Positions 43,995-55,745 are shown, counted from the stretch's first letter. The stretch: DNA of 64,000 nucleotides from Undaria pinnatifida (GCA_012845835.1 JABAKD010000025.1:6458319-6522318), one strand, 5' to 3'. Numbers and translations are program-made. The notes: generated from the letters alone by a model not told the origin.

Positions 43995-45490
43995 CTATTT
44001 TAAGAATTACTATTCGCTCCGGCTGTGAGATCTAATGTTTTGTCGAACTCATCTTTGCAAGCTGTGTGTGATACGCCGATCGCGCGTATTACGGGTTGTG
44101 TGTCCTCATTAAGGATATAGGTCGGCCACTCCCCTTGCAACTACAGTGTAGCTATCAGAGGGTCAACAGGGCGATGTTAGGCTGTCTGTGCGCGGAAACT
44201 ATAAAACCCGTTTCTGAGGGGGACAAAATCTGACAGCTGTGGGAAGAAATGCATCAATATATCAAGTGAATCCTGTAAGTCGAATACCTGGTGAGGGGAG
44301 GGGGGATTTTTTACGGACGTGGGGGCGAAATTATGATCAAAAGGGCATGGGGAGGTGGGGAGGGGGAGAGGGGACGGGTGGGGCAGGTCAATTTGTGCGT
44401 GGAAACTAGAAAATATTACTTGTCTGTGGAGAAGGGGGGGGGGGGTGTGGGGGGGGCGGGCTTTAGGTCGAATAGATGTAGGCGTTTGCTATACGCGTGG
44501 TGCTAGGTCTAGGCGATGGTGGTGGGGAAGGAGGGGGCTTTGGAGGGGGGGGTGGGTTGGAATTGCAGCAAGCAGCGGCATGGACGGCTCTGAAACGATA
44601 ACGAGGCGATATCCAGGGTGTGGACGTGTTTATTACTCTAGCGGATTACGATAATAGGTGGGGCGTTTAAGCAAGACAAAATCAGGGAAAAAAAAAAAAA
44701 AAAAAAAAACGGTGGAGGGGGGAAGGGTTTTCAAGAGGTTTTTTTAGGTCACACATGTTATATATTTTATTTATTTATTTATTTATTTTTTCCCCTCGCT
44801 CCCTCTTGCTTAAACGCCCCACCTACAAAAAAAATCCGCCAGAGTAATAAACACTTCCACGCCGTGGATATCGCCTCGTTATCGTTTCAGAGCCGTACAT
44901 GCCGCTGCTGCAATTCCCACCCACCCCCGTCCCCAACGCCCCTTCCCTCACGCACCACCCGCATTATCGCCTAGACCTAGCACCACGCGTATAGCCAACC
45001 CCTACATCAATGCGACCTAAAGCCCTGCCCCCGCCCCCGCCCCCCCCAGCCACATTCCTCCCCCTCCATCACAAGAAATATGTATAGTTTCCACGCACAA
45101 ATAGACCTGCCTCACCCGTTCCCTCCCCCCCCTCCCCCCCTCCCGCCCCCCTTTTGATCAAAATCAGGCCCCAACGTTCCTAAAAACTCCGCCATCCCCT
45201 CACCGGTTAATCGACTTACAGGATTCACTCGATAAACTGATGCATTTCCTTCCACAGCTGTCAGATTTTGTCCCCCTCAGAAACGGATTTCATAGTTTCC
45301 GCGCACAGACTGCCTAACATCAGCCTGTTGACCCTCATAGCTACACTGTAGTTGCAAGGGGAGTGGCCGACCTATATCCTTAATGAGGACACACAACCCG
45401 TAATACGCGCGACCTGAGAATTACACAGCTCGTAAATATGAGTTTCGACAAAATATTCGATCTCACAGGTGGAGTGTATTTAAACTTTTA
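43995..45490. repeat. F1 foldback: two ~700-bp inverted arms
   Basis: Left arm (+ orientation) from TTCGCTCCGGCTGTGAGATC through G-rich modules to about 44755. A short AT-rich centre with (TTTA)n follows at 44765-44795. The right arm repeats the same modules inverted, ending GATCTCACAGGTGGAGTGTA near 45460-45480. The arms are imperfect but co-linear over most of their length, so the whole unit could fold into a long hairpin. No coding region is present. Confidence 0.75.
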
Positions 45491-45494
45491 TAAA

Positions 45495-46060
45495 AATATC
45501 AAAATCAAGGATTTGGTCGACACTGATGTTCGCAACATTGTGTGTGATCCTCTGATAGCGCGTACTGATCATATATGTATCATAGGGCTTGGTATACGCG
45601 CAGTGCTGGGTCTAGGCGATCGTGCGGGGTGTGGGGAAGGAGGGGGCGTTGGAGGGGGGGAGGGGGGATGATTAAAAACTACGTCATGGATGGCTAGAAA
45701 GATAATGACGTGATATCAATTGTGTTAATTACTACTGGCCGATTTCGATTGTAAGTTGGGCGTTTGAACGACCTGGGCGGGGAACAAAAGGGGTCGGGGG
45801 AGATGAGTTGGAGCTACGGCATGGATGGCTAGATGGATAATGAGATGATATCAGCTGGCTGGTACCAGTGTTTACTACTCTGGCAGATATGTGCGCGGAA
45901 ACTATAAACCCTTGAAGTGGACGAATGAGACGGGTGTAGCAAGAAGACGCCCCTTTCTATCACCCGCCTGGTGATGTTAAATATTCTAGAAGGTTTGACT
46001 GTTGATGTTACATGTAGTATGCAACCCAGTTCTCAGGTGGAGTAAACAACGTATTACTGG
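45495..46060 (+). repeat. F1-associated module set
   Basis: Starts TCAAAATCAAGGATTTGGTC. It contains GGTGCTGGGTCTAGGCGATC, the TCTGGCAGAT and CACCCGCCTGGTGATG blocks, and one TGTGCGCGGAAACTATAAAC box. It matches 20.28-20.89 and 48.76-49.46 kb. Confidence 0.75.
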
Positions 46061-46909
46061 TTGTTGTCGTCTTACATCAACTCTCAATCAACATCTAGAG
46101 TCCGTGGTCACACGAAGGTTCTGGGGCCCTAGGATAATTCGAAAAAAACGAATGAAGTCAGAATTTCGCCCGGGAAATACGATGCTTTCCCATTAAAAAA
46201 CGCACCATACGAAGAAGGCGCACAATTTAAATGATTCAATGTGCAAACTGAACTCACATGCCCGCGTGTACCCAACAACGGTGTCATATTTTACGAGGCA
46301 TAGTCTACATATATAGGTTATATGTGTTCCAACTGTCATTAATTCGAAGGTTCGAATGCTTGACCCTGTTTTTGCAGGGAACCAGTCAGTCATCATGCAT
46401 GCGAAAACCTCCGGCGTTCAAGTGTGTAAAGTCGATATCTCCAGATAAAAGGCTATTCCTTTTTGATAGTGCTTAGGGCGTCAGTGATTTTTTTTGTGGG
46501 ACAATTGCCGTCGGTCAAGGGGTCATAGGCCGACGAGCGCTTCGGGTGGGAAAGCGTAGTGATATTTATATTTCCGGGCCGAATTTCGATTCTGTTTGAT
46601 TTTTCGGATCTTCCTTTGGCTCCAGGATCTTTGTGTGACTCAGAAGACTCGTAGAGGTTTACACAAGTTGATGGGAGAAAAAGTGAAACATCAACAACAA
46701 CAGGGCCGTCCCTTCACATCACATCTATCTTCGTTCTCGCATGTCTTTCAAATACGCTTAGAACCATCAGGTCAGAGCACGAGCGAATACATTGACAGAT
46801 AGATGAGGTCACAAGCGTAGAGAGAGCAGCGTCGATATAATCAAAGTTGGTTTGCTCCAGCATCTGCTTTATGCCCGCAATATTCAGCAAGGTTGATCAG
46901 CAAAGCGTC
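46061..46909. other. Repeat-free interval without a clear gene
   Basis: No F1, LINE or SINE sequence. A 68-codon frame at 46596-46802 has no recognisable motif. This is the likely 5' flank of the signal-peptide exon at 46910. Confidence 0.4.
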
Positions 46910-46996
46910 ATGGCACGACTCGTCCTCGGTGCGATGTTGCTTTTGGTCGCGACGGCCCCGGTGATGACATTGTCCATCGTCAGAGACACGTCGGAG
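46910..46996 (+). CDS. Candidate first exon with a signal peptide
   Basis: ATG at 46910 opens a 29-codon frame beginning MARLVLGAMLLLVATAPV. That is a positive residue, a long hydrophobic core and a small-residue region, the layout of a secretory signal peptide. It ends at GAG|GTGAGC (donor at 46997), in phase 0. If unspliced, the frame runs only 19 more codons to a TAG near 47051, including PCFGCVC. No following exon could be identified before the LINE tail at 47272, so the gene may be truncated by it. The surrounding 46061-47271 is free of F1 and may be host sequence. Identity of the product is unknown. Confidence 0.35.
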
Positions 46997-47271
46997 GTGA
47001 GCAGTAATTTGAGAATTATCTCAGAGACGCCGTGCTTTGGCTGTGTTTGCTAGTAGACTGCTAGCTCTGTTTGGTTTCCGCCCGGCATATGAACCTCTTC
47101 AGCTCTTGACTCTAGGCGATAAAGACATCTAAGTCACGCCCCATGTTACCTTTGCGTGTGGGCTATAGACGGGATGAAGGAAAACTCCACATAGATAGGC
47201 TTGCATTGCCAAATTACTTTGCTGTACAGCAGTTTTTTCAATGTATCTCTCAGTCTCGTAAATTTTGACCG

Positions 47272-47600
47272 GTTGTTGTTGTTGTTGTTGATGATGATGT
47301 TCTCGTTGCCTCACATCAACTCTCAATATTGTCAAGCCTGTGGCCTCAGGACAGGCTCCGGTCGCTCTGGAGCTGGGGAATGCCCCAGAGGAAAAAACAC
47401 AAAGAAACCGAAGGTGGAACACGCACGTAAATCACAGCTGGCACAGTTCATGCCTCCGCCAGGAACACGTAAAACGTGAAATCGGGAGTAATCCTATGAT
47501 GCGTGCCAGGTCCATACTGATGCATACGTTTCATTACTCGCGACTGAAAAAAACGACTATGAACCGCTTGCTACCCAGGGGAGACTACCACGTATATCTC
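47272..47600 (-). mobile_element. LINE L-a 3' tail, minus strand
   Basis: (GTT)n with GAT interruptions at 47273-47300, then TCACATCAACTCTCAATATT, GGCCTCAGGACAGGCTCCGG and GTGAAATCGGGAGTAATCC. Divergent from the other tails, so probably an older copy or subfamily. Confidence 0.7.
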
Positions 47601-47761
47601 TTAGAGTCTATCGTGGAAGGGATGAATAAGGGCGACGTCATCCAACTCAAAGGGAAATATAACGGTGTGTCTTTTCATTGTAGGCTATGCTCCCGCTCTC
47701 GACGAGGTGGTCAAGGGGGTGCCTAGTACGGACTACCGATAATGTGAGAACAACAACAACA

Positions 47762-47935
47762 ACAACAACCTCCTTGCCCTAATGGGCGCAAATGCTCGTA
47801 CAGGCATGAGAGGGATCGAGTGGACCGACAGCAAGGTATTGGGTGCATACGGACGTGACGAGCTGAACGACAACGGAGAGCGACTATTGACTCACGCAAC
47901 TGCTAATAAACTCGCCCTTCTCAACACGTACTATT
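47762..47935 (+). pseudogene. LINE endonuclease fragment
   Basis: About 57 codons read ALMGANARTGMRGIEW, then GAYGRDELNDNGERLLTHAT and NKLALLNTYY. The N-A-R-T-G block and NGERLL...LNT pattern match the C-terminal part of the apurinic-type endonuclease of non-LTR retrotransposons. That enzyme nicks target DNA before reverse transcription. The fragment lies immediately after an (AAC)n run (47743-47767) preceded by AATGTGAG, the normal 3' end of an L-a copy. A LINE piece is thus joined to a LINE tail. It is cut off by the F1 terminus at 47935. Confidence 0.7.
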
Positions 47936-48752
47936 ATAAAAATTAAAATACACTCCAGCTGTGAGATAAAATATTTTGTCGAAACTCATCTTCGCAAGCT
48001 GTGTGTGATACTCCGATCGCGCGTATTACGGTTTGTGTGTCCTCATTAAGGATATAGGTCGGCGACTCCCCTTACAACTACAGTGTAGCTATCAGGGTCA
48101 ACAGGGTGATGTTAGGCAGTCTGTGCGCGGAACCTATAAAACCTGTTTCTGAGGGGACTAAATCTGACAGCTGTGGAAGGAAATGCATCAGTTTATCAAG
48201 TGAATCCTGTAAGTCGAATATCCGGTGAGGGGAGGGCGGAGTTTTCAAGGACGGGGGCCTGCTTTTGATCAAAAGGGGGGCGGGAGGGGGGGAAAGGGGG
48301 GAAGGGCACGGGTGGGGCGGGTCTATTTGTGCGTGGAAAATATAAAAATTTCTTGTGGGGGAGGGGGAATGTGGCGGGGGGGGGGGCAGGGGCGGGGGGG
48401 GGAGGCTTAGGTCGCATAGATGTAGGGGTTGGCTATACGCGGGGTGCTAGGTCTAGGCGATGGTGCCGGTGTTCGGTGAAGGAGGGGGCGTTGGGGACGG
48501 GGGTGGGTGGGAATTGCAGCAGCGGCATGGGCGGCTCTGAAACGATAACGAGGCGATATCCAGGGCGTGGAAGTGTTTTATTACTCTGGCGGATTTCGAT
48601 AGTAGGTGGGGCGTTTATGCAGGAGGAAACGATGGGACCAAAAAAAAAAAAGGCGGGAGGGGGGGGGGGGGGAGGGTTTTCGAGGGGTTTAGGTCACATA
48701 TAATATTCGACGAAATCTTCGATCTCACAGCTGGAGTGTATTTTAATTTTTA
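47932..48752 (+). repeat. F1 copy bounded by inverted termini
   Basis: Left end ATTATAAAAATTAAAATACA; right end, 800 bp on, GTGTATTTTAATTTTTATAA. These are perfect complements that extend inward through CTCCAGCTGTGAGAT. This is the clearest evidence that F1 ends are terminal inverted repeats of about 40-60 bp. G tracts at 48278-48300 and 48377-48403. Confidence 0.8.
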
Positions 48753-49465
48753 TAATAATATTAAAATCAAGGATTTGGTTGACACTGCTGATGTTCGCAA
48801 CATTGTGTGTGATCTTTTGATCGCGCGTATTGATCATATATGCAGGGGCCTACTATACCGGCGGTGCTGCGTCTAGGCGATCGTGCGGGGTGTGGGGAAG
48901 GAGGGGGCGTTGGAGGGGGGGAGGGGGGATGAATGAAGGCTACGTCATGGATGGCTAGAAAGATAATGACGTGATATCAATGGCTTATTAGTGTTTATTA
49001 CTCTGGCCGATTTCGATTGTAAGTGGGGCGTTAGAACGAACTGGGCGGGGAACAAAGGTGGGGGGAGGGGTGTGAGTTGGAGCTACGGCATGGATGGCTA
49101 GATGGATAATGAGATGATATCAGCTGGCTGGTAGTGTTTACTACTCTGGCAGATTTTGATTTCAGGTGGTGCATTTAAACAAGAGGGATCGGGGGGGGGG
49201 GGGGGGGGCGCGAGCATTTCAATAGGTGCGCGGAAACTGTAAGCCCTTGAAGGGGACGAACCTGACGGTTGCAGCAAGAAGACACCCCATTAAATCACCC
49301 GCCTGGTAATGTTTATTTTTCTAGAATGTTTGATGTTACATGTAGTATGCAACCCAGTTCTTAGGTATAGAAAACAACGTGTTAAAAGCTTCATAATTTG
49401 TTATTGTACATGGATCGAAAGATAGAATATTTCAATCGATAGGTACAATAATGTAGATACCATTG
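48753..49465 (+). repeat. F1-associated module set, longest copy
   Basis: Begins TTAAAATCAAGGATTTGGTT and runs through two CTACG(T)CATGGATGGCTAGA blocks and a G tract at 49191-49208. It ends TACATGGATCGAAAGATAGA to ~49465, matching 7.96-8.0 kb. Confidence 0.75.
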
Positions 49466-50039
49466 TTTTCTGACATCGCTACTATATGCTACACCTCCTG
49501 GTGGTATATCGTACACGTTTCAGAGCCCTAACTGAGGGAAGGCCCAGTACAGGCTTGACTACATACTGACACGTCAGGTGGATAGATAATTGGTACGTAA
49601 TGTCACTGCGCGGACCCCACCCAGGGAGAACGCTGAGTCGGGCCACAATCTCTTGATCTCAAATACTCGCCTTTTACTCGGTGGGTGACTTCTGAACCCC
49701 AACCCCCACTAACCCTCTCCAGCAGATCGAGCAAGATGAACATGTCCAAGAAGAGGCTAGCATTTACAGGTCTGCCACCCCGGGGGAAGATTTAAGCGCA
49801 ATGGACAGAGAAGGTGCGCATGACACTGTCAGGGTGGTGGTCTACATAAGGCACGGATCCTATACGTAGAGACATTTTCGTAAGGCATTAAAAATAATCG
49901 CGCGAAGCGCGAAAAAGAGTTAGAGGCGTTTTGGCACATGGTAAAACATCATAAAAAAAAATCGAACATATCTCCCTCTCATACGAACGGGGCTCAAACA
50001 ACGCTCTTGCGGAGAAATAAGAACTTCACAATTTTAAAG

Positions 50040-50290
50040 TAAAGTTAGTGTGGGGCACACCATTTTCAAAAAATACGAAATTTAGCCTGAAAAAACAAAA
50101 CCTCGGTTTCTTACCAGAGGACTGGCGGCACAATACTCTAAAAGTAGTACAGGACGTAAGAATCGCAAGCTGATACTTTTGAGGAAGACAAGAAATCTGG
50201 GAGCTGAAGTTAGTGCAGATGACACCCACTCCCAAATATGAATCCCGCAGCCCCAGCCAGAATTCCTGTTTCCCGCTATCAAATAGGTAC
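50040..50290 (+). repeat. Dispersed repeat R2, divergent copy
   Basis: AAGAAATCTGGGAGCTGAAG, then CACTCCCAAATATGAA, matches the layout of the 59.15-59.84 kb units (AAGAAGCTCGGGAGCTGTTG; CCAAATAAGAAAGCCAG). The interval 49466-51400 shows no other feature. A C run at 51157-51174 generates spurious frames. Confidence 0.45.
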
Positions 50291-51399
50291 CTGATACTTA
50301 CTTGTACAAGTAGTACGTGTAGTGCAGAAAGATTATTGTATTTCAGGCACAACGCTGTTCATACAGCAGTAGAGGTAAAAATGAAATATTAATAGGAAAA
50401 AAAGGAAGAAACCGGAATAATTCTGGCCGAGACTGAATTTCTTATTTGAGAAATGGTGAGTTCCACACACTATTTTCAGCACAGCGCCTCTCAATTGTCT
50501 TCCTTTCCTGGTAAGGTACAAGTACCAGCCCTGCTTTCCTACATCCCTGTTTGCTTTTTTACATTTATGTCGTGCACGACTACCAGTAGTAGTAGTGCTG
50601 TATCACATAATATGTATAACGGCGAGCATCACCAACCAGTCGCAACGCAGCGATTTTTTCATGCGTTTGTGATACAAATTTAATGTTGTCGTTGCTTTAC
50701 AACGCGTTTCTTTTGCGTTGAACTCCTTGGTGTGTATCGAATGAATGAAGTAGGGCTTTCAGTGACAATATTCGACTGGGAAGCGATGCGGGTGGTTCTG
50801 CCAAAATAGACGACACGAACGCCACAAAATAATAGGACCCATGCAACTCCAGTTCAACCAAATGAATGGCGATGCTTTCGAAAAATCTTCCTTCTTCCAA
50901 TATAGACGCTTATGTGTGGTGTATGTATTGGCACTGAACCGTTCTTGCCACCTGGCGACATGCAGCACCCCCATCATGCCCGGCGAAGGAAGATAAATAT
51001 CAGGGGGGTGGGGAATAGCTACAAGTACGTACCAGGTAACCCCCCCCCCTTCTTTCCCTCTCCGCAGGTATGGAAAAAAAGGAAAACATGGGAGGGGAAA
51101 AACAAAACAAAAAGGGCTCACAATTTTGTCGACAACGGTAGTAGTATCGCTGTTGACCCCCCCCCCCCCCCCCGAGATGAAACAGACAAACAAACCCAGG
51201 GCCACACAAAACCAAACGACCGGCTCGCAAGTGAAGCAAAAACACAATAAACTCGTACGGTCTTCATTCTTTGTGAATTAACAAAAGGCAAACTTGACAC
51301 GACACTGCAGACGCTAACCTACAACACCAAGATGGGCCGGAGTGCACTTTTCACACTCACACCATGACCACCTCCGCTTCCCGTCTGATCTAGTTTTTT

Positions 51400-52400
51400 C
51401 CCAGTTCTGCAGGCCTCAGGCCGGTGCTTTTCTGGCGGCACATTGCATGGGGGCCGCCCCTCCCTCCCACGCGGGGCAGGGGGAGCCTCCTGGTACGCGC
51501 CTTTTTGTCGACTGCGGCCGCGGTGAAAGAAAATCTGAGGGCCCCGGAGTGGGGCCTTGGGCTTCTCGGGCGTCTGTTGGCGGCGCCAAACTACACAGCC
51601 TCATCCCCGCCGCCGCCGAAATCCAACACCTCTGCAGCTGACGCCGACACGCCCGCACCTGCCGCTGCGCCCCCTCCTTCACGGCCGCCACGAACGCCAA
51701 CAATACCTGCCCCGTACCAACTCCGCGAAACAGCAGGGGAAACAGCGCTACCGACAACACCCGCAATCATCGCGCCCCCGTCAGCTTCCTGCATCCTAGC
51801 ACGCAATGCAGCATGCCGTTGACTAATAGAGATTATCGTATTCTTAACGTTGGCTTGCCCTTTGATTTCATCAGAGTGATTTTGAAGTTGTTGGGAGGTC
51901 GACGAGATCAACCGGCCCCTCACCCCGAGCATCAGGTCCCCACAAATCTCTGGGAAAGGTCGCTTCTCACACCAGTGTCTGCCACGTCAAGAGCAGAGAC
52001 CCACCCAGTGAACGTTGGGGTATCCGGTGACCAGCTGGCCGTGCCACTTTAGATAATCTCGAACTCAAACTGTTCGTGGCACGCTCCAATCTACTTCGGC
52101 AGTCCGCGGTTCGTCGCAGCCATCCCAATTTTCCAGCGATAATTGAACTCCAGCAGGATCGAGTGGGCCAGCGCAGGAGAAGCGCAATAGTAGCCTGCGG
52201 AGGTAACGATGAAAACCCTTTCAAAAAGGACAAACAGTTACAGCAGGCGGAAAACATATTGAACAGGTGTGCACGTCAGGTCCATCATAACCCGAATTAC
52301 CTGGTTGACCACCAAGCCGAGGAAAAAACTTAACATGTTACAAACACTGCAACCAACGAAACCGTGCGGTATACTTGACGGCAAATACTATGAGCATCGG
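51400..52400 (-). other. GC-rich interval downstream of the exonuclease gene relic
   Basis: Minus-strand frames at 51932-51591 and 51766-51416 are moderately protein-like (SISQRHAALRARMQEADGG; QVLLAFVAAVKEGAQRQVRA). They could be further exons of the gene relic upstream. The + strand also has open frames here (51424-51822, 52076-52333), so I cannot decide. No splice chain joins them convincingly. Confidence 0.25.
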
Positions 52401-52401
52401 G

Positions 52402-52791
52402 TTATGCCGTGAGACCAATGGTATGGATGGAAATGGTTGCTGTACCTGCTAGTGATAGAAAAGTCACGCAAAACACACACCAAGCCCCTGTACTGCTGGA
52501 ACCTCTGACACAGCGACGAGTGGTGATCCCCGCTTTACTTTTCCCTGTTGCGTAGTACAGCAGCACGCCGTCAGGCTTGCTTAGACAACCAGCTTTGATA
52601 TGCTTGCGGAACAGCTTCACGACCTCCAGTGCTTTCGGGCGCAGGAGAATTTATGCCGATTTCGCATCGATCACGTCGCAGAACCGATCAATCACTGAAT
52701 CAAAGCGAGTCAACAATCGTGTCCGCTCGGGCACCAACCGCCGACAATTCCGCAAGAAACACGTCCAGTTCGTCTCTGTATACTCTACAAC
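52402..52791 (-). pseudogene. C-terminal exon of the exonuclease/transposase-like gene, with stop
   Basis: After an acceptor (GGAATAG before 52791) the frame reads WTCFLRNCRRLVPERTRLLT, then FDSVIDRFCDVIDAKSA, a TAA at 52651-52653, and continues in frame LRPKALEVVKLFRKHIKAGC, then GVLLYYATGKSKAG and RCVRGSSS. The continuation of recognisable sequence past the stop shows that the TAA is a lesion. The link to the exon at 53128-52913 is unresolved because no consensus donor precedes its TAG. Confidence 0.5.
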
Positions 52792-52912
52792 CTATTCCGA
52801 TGCCATTTGTTGCGCGTGACGAGCACTTTCTACCTGCAGTTGAAAGCGAGAGCGGCAGGAGCGTAATGGTCACGAAACATGACCCCAGTACAGGCGTTGT
52901 TTTCGACGACAG

Positions 52913-53817
52913 CTAAAGTCTCTCCATATCACTGATCCGAACAACGACACAAGTGACGTCAAAACCACTTGCCTCCTGGATTGCTTCCAGATTAACGATA
53001 TAGCAAGCATCTCTCAACCAAGCCATGGAGGGCTTGAAGGCGCCGTGACTCTTTTTCACCAGGCGCGAGATACGTGGAAGCGCGTGGAAGGTATCCAGGC
53101 GAACCTTGAGCATGTGTAGGCCACCCCCCTGATACAGTTGGGCAACATTCAACATGAATTCAGATCACTCGAACAAAAAAAAAATCGTATACAAACCGCA
53201 CATTGACGTCGAGCAGATTTCAGAAACAAACGAAACATATTTTCCACCTCTACAGCACTCACGTTGTCCTGGTCGACATTGCCAACGATCTCGTCTCCGG
53301 CTCCTAGGTCGCAAGCGCGGTCGTGACCAACATCAAAGTCATAACCGTCGCCACCTTCCTCTTCGCCCTCGTCCGAGTCCGCATCATCTTAAAAGAAAAA
53401 CACCAACGAAAAAGTTTTCTTTGTTTGGCGAATGATACAAACGTCAGCAAGAAAATGAGGAACGCCAATGCGGGCAGGGCGTCACACAACTCCGCTCGAT
53501 TTCCTCCTAGGACGGGATAAGGCCTTACCTAGCGAGCCCACCACGTGGCAAGGTGCTTCGGTAGCGAAGAAGTCGGCGTCATCGTTATAAGCGGCACTTG
53601 CATTCGGGTTCGGGGACGGTGCTGGTGTCGCAGGGGAGGCTGTCCAATCGGCCGCAAGGCGAACATGGGCAACGTCCCACAGAACTAGGTGGTCACCGCC
53701 GCCGCCGCGGATTTCCTTCATCGTCACACGTCCCACACCCGCGAAGAAAGGTGCCTCCTTGTGTGTTGCGTACGTAGCAGGCTTGATCGCGTCGCTCACT
53801 TTGACTACGATGCCCTT
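52913..53817 (-). pseudogene. Central exons of the exonuclease/transposase-like gene
   Basis: Exon 53817-53529 reads KGIVVKVSDAIKPATYATHK and later GGGGDHLVLWDVAHVRLAAD, then ends CTAG|GTAAGG. Exon 53387-53263 starts after TTTTTCTTTTAAG, is very acidic (DDADSDEGEEEGGDGYDFD), and ends AAC|GTGAGT. Exon 53128-52913 reads GGGLHMLKVRLDTFHALPRI, then KKSHGAFKPSMAWLRDACYI, and stops at TAG. The V-x-L-D-x-F-H-A block has the form of a catalytic-aspartate strand in RNase H-like transposases. Three clean, phase-compatible introns of 134-258 bp make chance unlikely. Confidence 0.5.
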
Positions 53818-54075
53818 CTGGCCGCCAGATTGACGTCATTGACGACGCCACCGAAGCAACGATCCAGCGGTAGTCTCATGGCCCTGTACGTTCCCAACAC
53901 CAACACAACTGGCATGGTTGTTGCTGTGGAGTCGTACCTAGAGTTCCATCGTAAAATAGACCAAGTTTGGGGGATGTTGCCAGGTTTAGTCGCTTGTGAT
54001 GCGGATGTGCAGTGCATGTTGTTGGTTTGTATGGTACAAGAAATAAGGTCTCGACGAATATGTTACAAAACATAC

Positions 54076-54194
54076 CAATCGCATCTGTGTTCCCGGCGGC
54101 AAAATGGTCGGAACCGGGCCGCGTATGGGATCCTTCAATATCTCGATCTCCACGTAAACGAGAACGGACGCGTAAGCATCCAGGCAGGCATACC
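54076..54194 (-). pseudogene. Exonuclease exon, DEDDy motif III
   Basis: The exon reads GYACLDAYASVLVYVEIEIL. Y-A-C-L-D is the Y-x3-D of DEDDy motif III, with the helix continuing as in RNase D and Werner-type domains. It ends at TTG|GTATGT (donor at 54075). An alternative upstream ATG at 54213 exists, but an acceptor (CGGGTAG) precedes the conserved part. That gives two leftover bases, while the exon at 58.66 kb ends in phase 0. They do not join cleanly as they stand. Confidence 0.6.
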
Positions 54195-54307
54195 CTACCC
54201 GTGATGGCACCATAGGGATTTTAAAAGGCAGGCATCCTCAACATTCCACCTCTCAGCAGATTCAAGAGAATGGCGCCAACAATCAAGCTGGCAACAAGTA
54301 CTTTTGT

Positions 54308-54640
54308 AAAAAAAAAATTGCAAGCTGTGTGTGATACTTCGATCGCGCGTATCACGGGTTGTGTGTCCTCATTTAGGATATAGGTCGACGACTCCCCTTG
54401 CAACTACAATGTTGTAGCAATCAGGGTCAACAGGGTGATGTTAGTCAGTCTGTGCGCGGAAACCATATAACCCGTTTCTGCGGGGGACAAAATCTGACAG
54501 CTATGCAAGGAAATGCATCAGTTTATCAAGTGAACCCTGTAAGTCAAATAACCGGTGAGGGGAAGGCGGAGTTTTGAAGGACATGCGGGCCTGGTTTTGA
54601 TCAATAGGGAGCGGGGGTGGGGGGGACTCTCTATGTTACG
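54308..54640 (+). repeat. F1 repeat lacking its terminus
   Basis: Starts abruptly at AAAAAATTGCAAGCTGTGTG, continues with the core and the first G-rich module (short G tract at 54612-54625), and ends at about 54640. The missing terminal ~50 bp resembles the orphan terminus at 58588-58640. One F1 copy could have been split by the intervening 4 kb. Confidence 0.75.
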
Positions 54641-55408
54641 GAAGGACATTCGGTTTACATCGGGACGGCTTCTACGCAATATTGTGGGAGAGGGCAAAAA
54701 AACAAAAATATAATAATAACAATGTAGTCTTCCCTAGCTGTTTTCGACAATAAATGATGGCCGACCGCCGATAAGTGATTGTGTCGGCTGTTTTGTCCGT
54801 GTGCATTGGAAGGAGACGCCGCTGATGTCTCAATTTTATTTCATCCACGTATGATGTGGGCGGTACGAGCATCCTGCGAGGAAGCGGGGATATAAGAATA
54901 CGATGATGTCGGTCTTGTTCGTATATTTTAAGATGAAAAATCCCCCTCAGCACCTCAGCCCAGCTGGGAGATTGAGGATACCAGGAATTCGTCTCAGGTA
55001 CCATCGCCGAAGTCGCACGTCTTTTTTGGCACTCGTGGGAATATACTAGGGATTTACCATGCGACATTGGCTGCAGCAGAATGTTGGCTGTGACTTGCGT
55101 TGGCGACCGCGATGATGTTTCTCCTTGAGCACACAGCTGGTTACTCCGTGTTCTGTGTCGGATCCTCCGTCCTGGGGGAGGGTCTTCCTTTGTGGACGAT
55201 TCGATCTGTCTTGTGATCTATGTACCCACGTACGCGATGCGTGTGAAGCAGACACAAGATACTTTTGTGCTGAATCTCTCTTCCTTCGTTTTTGTTGGAA
55301 GCAGCTCGAGAAGAATACCGGCGTCTAGCTGTATCGAATACTGCTGAAAATGTACGGTTGAAGATGTCGCGATGTACCAGAGACATCATGCACATAATAA
55401 TGCGGGTG
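54641..55408. other. Interval without a supported gene
   Basis: Minus-strand frames of 131 (55067-54672) and 69 codons (55255-55046) exist. The second ends with QPTFCCSQCRMVNP, reminiscent of cysteine-rich transposase tails, but it is too short to call. Confidence 0.35.
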
Positions 55409-55745
55409 TGTGTGTGTGTGTTCTTCACATTAAACCGTTCTTCTACTCGTCGACATCCAGCACACCCAGTGTCCGTACTGATTCTTCACCCTAGAAAGAT
55501 CAGCTCTGTGGTCACAAGCCACGACACAGAGATAATGCATCGTAATGCATTCGACAACGCAATGTCATGCCCTAGTACTGGGTACGACAGGCACAACATA
55601 CATACGTCAGCAACAGAAATACATTGGAAGAGAGAAATACGAAATAAACAAAAACAAAAACAAAAACAAAAAACAAAAACAAAATAAGAAAACAAATAAA
55701 AACAAAGATAAAAATAAAACCAAAAATGAAACAAACAAAATGAAG
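55409..55745 (-). repeat. Left arm of a 337-bp near-perfect inverted repeat
   Basis: Begins (GT)n TTCTTCACATTAAACCG and ends in an A-rich tract (CAAAAAC repeats) and GAAACAAACAAAATGAAG. It is the reverse complement of 57961-58297, with equal length and only isolated differences. On the minus strand it has the character of a LINE L-b 3' UTR. Confidence 0.9.

Noticed and set aside
50759-51247. 162-codon minus frame with hydrophobic start
   Set aside because: Crosses a C15-type run, has mixed composition and no motif. The + strand is equally open.
55046-55255. Minus frame ending in a cysteine-rich block (TFCCSQCRMVNP)
   Set aside because: Suggestive of a transposase tail but only 69 codons, no second zinc pair and no upstream domain.
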